DNA from: UBA4416 sp943362175 | Lineage (GTDB): Bacteria; Bacteroidota; Bacteroidia; B-17B0; Aurantibacillaceae | Direction of reading: 5' to 3' | Length of the DNA stretch: 64,000 nt | Assembly: GCA_943362175.1 (NCBI GenBank) | Contig: CALRIU020000010.1 | Coordinates: 62,001 to 126,000, forward strand | Shown here: piece by piece, positions 60,282 through 64,000 of the stretch | Layout: every line of letters starts with the position of its first letter | How positions within the stretch are numbered: the first letter of the stretch is position 1 | Translations under genes and position numbers: made by a program | Notes under the pieces: generated by a model | Database searches by the model: none | Told to the model about the DNA's origin: nothing | Seen by the model: only the letters and a program-made list of their open reading frames with translations

Positions 60282-61658
60282 ATGCTTAAATTTATCAGTA
60301 AATACTTCGGACTTTATTACTCGCTTTTTTTCGTTTCCTACATATCTGTTTATTTTTTTCCGGGATTCGCGGCAGCGGTCAATGTTTTTATCCTTCTCAT
60401 GTCTTATTGGATGATTCTCAAAAGGCAGAGGCTCGACGTCGTTATTATCCTGATCCTGTACTCTCGTTGTATGAACGGCTTTATCATCCCTCATGATAAA
60501 ACGGCGTATCTCCTTATCAATCTTCTGACTAATGTCGTTCCCTTTTTTCTATACCTGGCCCTTCTGGCGCTAAAAAAGAAAATTGGGCTTAATCTGCAGT
60601 TGTTTACCCGTCAGTACCGTTTTACCACTCTTTTTTTTCTATTGCTTACCATAGGATTTATCCTGAATTTTTCCATTTCCTACGACCTGGTCACAAAGCG
60701 CTACCTGCCCTTTATGCTTTTCCTGCTTTTTCTCCTGTTCTTTAAACGTACCGATTTTAATGTTTATGGGCTCATCCGTTTTTTGCGGGCTACTTTTTTT
60801 GCATCACTTTTACTTTATTTTTCATCGTCCTACCTGCCGATCACCAGGCTGTTGATAGAGTCGGACTCCGTCTTTAGTGTTTCATCAGAGCCTAATTCGT
60901 ATAGCCTGATTTACATGTCCTTTACCCGGAACATGGGCTTCTTCTGGGATCACCGGATCCTCGCCATTTATTCCTACCTGTATCTGCTGCTTGTTATTGC
61001 CTATAAACCTAAGTACTTCCGGCTGGATATTCTTCTGTCCCTCATCATTGTAATTACTACAACCTCCAGGGGTGGAATGGTTACTTACGCCCTCATTATG
61101 TTTGTGTACCTCTTACAGGTATACCGGGTCAGGTTTCTTATTTTTATGGGGATTGCTGCCTCAGTCCTCATTTTTGCCCTCATCATAGCCGGTACGTTTT
61201 TACCATCTTCAACACTTTACTTCCTCAATAGCTTCAACCCCAATTCCGAATACAATGCCATGTCGCAACGGCAGTTCTTTTCTGATTATGCTATGGAGGC
61301 ATTTCAGGAAAAACCGGTATTTGGCAATGGAGTAGGCTTCCTCTCATCTCACCTCATCGATCGCCACCTGGTCGTAGACGGCGCTAAAGTTCCGGCAGTA
61401 ACGGATGCTTATTGGTATGTGTTGCTGGCCGAAATGGGAATCCTAGGCTTTGTGATGTACCTGCTGTTTTTGGTGGAAGTGTTTTATTCCAATAAATTGT
61501 TGAGCATCGCTCTTTTAATCGGCTTTTCAATACAATTACTCGGGACGGATATTCCTGATATGCGGTTCTATTATTTTGCCATACTTGTTACAGTCTACAT
61601 CATAAACCTTAAATTTAGGAAGATTAGTTTAAATGCCCGGAACTATGCAGAAGCTTAA
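60282..61658 (+). CDS. Polytopic O-antigen polymerase/ligase-like protein 1
   Basis: 458 residues with about 11-12 hydrophobic segments. The last third has a periplasmic loop with Wzy_C-like features: TTTSRGGMVTYALIMFVYL before it, and FQEKPVFGNGVGFLSSHLID within it (the GxGxG-F pattern common in Wzy/WaaL). Very high Phe/Leu/Tyr content. It could be the polymerase (Wzy) for the repeat unit or an O-antigen ligase. A second protein of similar type begins at 62733. Confidence 0.82.
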   Translation: MLKFISKYFGLYYSLFFVSYISVYFFPGFAAAVNVFILLMSYWMILKRQRLDVVIILILYSRCMNGFIIPHDKTAYLLINLLTNVVPFFLYLALLALKKKIGLNLQLFTRQYRFTTLFFLLLTIGFILNFSISYDLVTKRYLPFMLFLLFLLFFKRTDFNVYGLIRFLRATFFASLLLYFSSSYLPITRLLIESDSVFSVSSEPNSYSLIYMSFTRNMGFFWDHRILAIYSYLYLLLVIAYKPKYFRLDILLSLIIVITTTSRGGMVTYALIMFVYLLQVYRVRFLIFMGIAASVLIFALIIAGTFLPSSTLYFLNSFNPNSEYNAMSQRQFFSDYAMEAFQEKPVFGNGVGFLSSHLIDRHLVVDGAKVPAVTDAYWYVLLAEMGILGFVMYLLFLVEVFYSNKLLSIALLIGFSIQLLGTDIPDMRFYYFAILVTVYIINLKFRKISLNARNYAEA

Positions 61659-62736
61659 AATATTTGTAGACGCTCATGTGTTCGATTCGTCCTACCAGGG
61701 AACTACCACTTACCTGAAAGGCTTATACAGCGCGCTTGTGAAAGATGAGCGTTTCGAAATTTATCTGGGGGCGCACAACACAGAGCATTTGAAAACTATT
61801 TTTACCGATCCGCGGTTCAGGTTTGTTACTCTGCATTCAACCTCGAAATATAAGCGTTTGGTGTCCGAGATTCCCAAACTCATTGAACGGGAAGGTTTCG
61901 ATTTTGCACATTTTCAATACATCACGCCTTTATTTAAAAAGTGCAGGTATATCAATACCATTCACGACTTGCTTTTTCTGGATTTTCCGGATTATTTTCC
62001 ATTTAGCTACAGGCTGAGCAAAAAATACCTGTTCAGGTTTTCGGCCCTGAAATCAGATATCATATGCACCGTTTCCGACTATTCAAAAAAAGCCCTCATA
62101 AAGCATTTTAAGATCCCGGCTCATAAAATTACAATCACTGCCAACGCTGTATCAGTTTATGAAGGCCCATTTACAGATGTGAAAAAGAAGTACGGCCTCT
62201 CGGATTATCTGCTGTTTGTGAGCCGTTTTGAACCGAGGAAAAATCATTACCTGATGCTCAAATCCTATGTCGATCTGAAACTTTACGATCAGGGCTACCA
62301 CCTGGTGTTTGTCGGTAGACTAAAGGATTTGAAAACGAAGGAGTACGACGCCTATTACCATCATCTTCCTGATCTCGTTAAAAATAAGGTGCTATACGTT
62401 GAGAACATTTCCGACGAAGAGCTCAGCAGTTTTTATAAAGATGCCAGCCTTTTTGTGTATCCATCTCTTGCAGAAGGCTTTGGAATTCCTCCACTGGAAG
62501 CAGCCGTTCAAAAATGCAAAGTACTTTGCTCAAATCAAACGGCGATGGCCGATTTTGCCTTCTTTGGAAAATACCTGTTCAATCCCCGGGATGAGAATGA
62601 GCTGAAAACCAAGATACTGGATACCTTAAATGATTCCGCTTATCCGGCAGAACAGATCAAGCAAGCGGTCGTTGATACGTATAACTGGAGCCGAATCGCC
62701 CAACAGTTAGCAGATACTCTAAAAGCCTCATCTTGA
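61645..62736 (+). CDS. Glycosyltransferase family 4
   Basis: 363 residues from ATG 61645; an ATG at 61633 overlaps the preceding gene more. It has a GT-B fold with an N-terminal half (KIFVDAHVFDSSYQGTTTYLKGLYSAL) and a C-terminal GT4 domain (LLFVSRFEPRKNHYLMLKSYVDLK, SDEELSSFYKDASLFVYPSLAEGFGIPPLEAAV with the E-x7-E motif). A retaining transferase acting on a lipid-linked oligosaccharide in the cytoplasm; the donor is unknown. Confidence 0.93.
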   Translation: MQKLKIFVDAHVFDSSYQGTTTYLKGLYSALVKDERFEIYLGAHNTEHLKTIFTDPRFRFVTLHSTSKYKRLVSEIPKLIEREGFDFAHFQYITPLFKKCRYINTIHDLLFLDFPDYFPFSYRLSKKYLFRFSALKSDIICTVSDYSKKALIKHFKIPAHKITITANAVSVYEGPFTDVKKKYGLSDYLLFVSRFEPRKNHYLMLKSYVDLKLYDQGYHLVFVGRLKDLKTKEYDAYYHHLPDLVKNKVLYVENISDEELSSFYKDASLFVYPSLAEGFGIPPLEAAVQKCKVLCSNQTAMADFAFFGKYLFNPRDENELKTKILDTLNDSAYPAEQIKQAVVDTYNWSRIAQQLADTLKASS

Positions 62737-64000
62737 GTTCGGACGTACATAATCAACGAAAGATTCCCGGTCTTAAGGTCACTGTAAACCATTGGCTTCT
62801 GTTAGTGGCAGCATTGCTGTGCTTCAACATCTACCTGTTTACACACTACAGTGTTGGCCCCGCTACCATCGAAAAATTGTCGTTCTCCTCAAATTTGAAA
62901 GAAACCGAGTTGTTGGTTTATGCCAGCCAGGAGCATAGCAATACGATGGATTTCAGTCATCCGATTCAACCGCGGCTGGTTGACGGTCAGTTTCATTGCG
63001 ACTTAGGCATGAAGATCCGTAAATTCAGGATTTACATAGTGAAAGATACTGACTCGGTTATCCTGAACAACGTAAAGCTGCTGTATGCTGATCGTAGCGA
63101 AAGTCTCCCCGCTAATGAGTTTAATACCGATAAGCTCAGGAAGATAACGCCTGAATTGTATGCATCCGAGCTAAGTGCTTTTTTTGAATTGAAGAAAAGC
63201 AGGATCACGGTGCCGGAGCTTGTTCTGGCCGAAATTCTCATTCTGTTATTTTGCCTTCCGCTTGTCCTGTTCATGACTTATCTGTATGCCCGTTCGATCA
63301 GGCATTTTTATGTGCCATTCCATTTAAAATCCTTCGGGGTAGGGCTGTACCTGTTTTCGATCTTTCTTCCGCTGCCTTTTTTCAATATCGGCTTTATGAT
63401 TTCTTTTGCCCTTATTGTGATGGACTTTGACTATCGCCGCTTTTTGGCAGGTAAGCTGGGTTTACTGGTACTGGTATATTTCCTGTGGTTTGTTATAAGT
63501 AATGTATTTGTTTCGGAAAGTTTTAATATGAAGCTATTTGAAACCATGCTGCCTTTTTTCTTTTTACCTTTTTACATTGCCTGCCTGCCGCAAAGACACT
63601 ACCTGTGGGTATTTCCTGTGGCAGCGCTGATATTCTCACTCTATTTTTTGTTGACGTCATTTATCGATTACAGCTTCTTCCGAAACGTTTCTGTCTTCTC
63701 TTTCGATGGATTTACCAAATACGTACATCCGGTGTATTTCAGCTATTTACTGGTGTTCTCCATCATGTACCTCGAGCTTAGTGATGAAAAACACTTTAAT
63801 AAATGGTTGTTCTTACCGGTGTTGGGCCTTGCCTTACTGTGCTGCGGCTCGAAGCTGATGATTGTGACCACAGGCCTGTTTTATGCTTTGCAGCTTTTTA
63901 AAACAAAGCCCTATGTTGGTTACGCCTTCATCGCCATCGCTGTTGCTGCAGTGTTAGTGTTTGCGCCCACTCGTAAGCGCTTCCAGGAAATCGTTAATCC
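62733..64000 (+). CDS. Polytopic O-antigen polymerase/ligase-like protein 2, 3'-truncated
   Basis: Open to the end of the window, at least 422 residues. The start is a TTG at 62733, overlapping the GT4 stop as TTGA. One TM segment (HWLLLVAALLCFNIYLFTHY) is followed by a periplasmic domain of about 130 residues, then many membrane segments (LAEILILLFCLPLVLFMTYLYA, SFGVGLYLFSIFLPLPFFNIG, LLCCGSKLMIVTTGLFYALQLF). The last part resembles the O-antigen ligase/Wzy superfamily (GSKL then a TM helix). The extra N-terminal periplasmic domain sets it apart from the protein at 60282. Confidence 0.75.
   Translation, partial: MSSDVHNQRKIPGLKVTVNHWLLLVAALLCFNIYLFTHYSVGPATIEKLSFSSNLKETELLVYASQEHSNTMDFSHPIQPRLVDGQFHCDLGMKIRKFRIYIVKDTDSVILNNVKLLYADRSESLPANEFNTDKLRKITPELYASELSAFFELKKSRITVPELVLAEILILLFCLPLVLFMTYLYARSIRHFYVPFHLKSFGVGLYLFSIFLPLPFFNIGFMISFALIVMDFDYRRFLAGKLGLLVLVYFLWFVISNVFVSESFNMKLFETMLPFFFLPFYIACLPQRHYLWVFPVAALIFSLYFLLTSFIDYSFFRNVSVFSFDGFTKYVHPVYFSYLLVFSIMYLELSDEKHFNKWLFLPVLGLALLCCGSKLMIVTTGLFYALQLFKTKPYVGYAFIAIAVAAVLVFAPTRKRFQEIVN

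Overview
The window is a chromosomal segment of a member of the Bacteroidota, probably in the Chitinophagales/Sphingobacteriia part of the phylum. The evidence is type IX secretion (T9SS) C-terminal sorting domains of both kinds, several promoters with the Bacteroidota -7 box TAnnTTTG, a DUF4290 gene next to murA, Bacteroidota-type MurA and DusB sequences, and a TonB-dependent receptor with a CarboxypepD_reg N-terminus. No rRNA, tRNA, CRISPR array or intact insertion sequence was seen.

Layout. 1-13.8 kb is housekeeping: the end of glycyl-tRNA synthetase, a hotdog thioesterase, a Usp-bestrophin operon, an OmpR-type two-component system, pckA, a small lipoprotein, smpB, a GNAT enzyme, DUF4290-murA, and three envelope proteins of thioredoxin type, one of them fused to an OmpA domain. 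13.8-30.2 kb is a secretome island. It has a beta-propeller/Ig-repeat T9SS protein, a seven-repeat CHU_C (type B) adhesin-like protein, an apparent four-gene operon (purple-acid-phosphatase-like protein, Gly-rich protein, PhoD, di-haem MauG peroxidase), and a second protein sharing the adhesin's N-terminal domain. 30.2-45.5 kb is mixed: acyl-CoA dehydrogenase, apt, phosphohexomutase, an envelope operon (mtgA, serine hydrolase, acyltransferase 3), an MHS transporter, dusB, an OmpA protein, two GNAT proteins and a MarR-GNAT regulator that looks broken. 45.7-48.7 kb is a MarR/TonB-receptor pair.

48.8-64 kb is a surface-glycan locus read in one direction and still open at the window end. It encodes a complete route to CMP-pseudaminic acid (PseB, PseC, a PseG-PseH fusion, PseI, PseF). 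It also has an amidotransferase-HisH-HisF trio, which in known systems turns an acetamido group into an acetamidino group. These are followed by a hexapeptide acyltransferase, a Wzx flippase, a KpsS-like glycosyltransferase, a GT4 glycosyltransferase and two polytopic polymerase/ligase-like proteins. The likely product is a cell-surface polysaccharide or glycan containing an amidinated pseudaminic acid.

The main new signals are regulatory or structural. They include four contiguous 11-bp repeats before the Usp-bestrophin operon, beside an OmpR-family regulator gene. A 19-nt leader motif is shared by two paralogous secreted proteins that carry different sorting tails. Two adjoining 22-bp pseudo-palindromes precede the broken MarR-GNAT gene, and an 18-bp perfect palindrome lies at the promoter of the other MarR gene. 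A consensus dusB promoter lies across the apparent start codon. The HisF-like protein has Thr at the position of catalytic Asp11, and MurA has Asp in place of the fosfomycin-target Cys.
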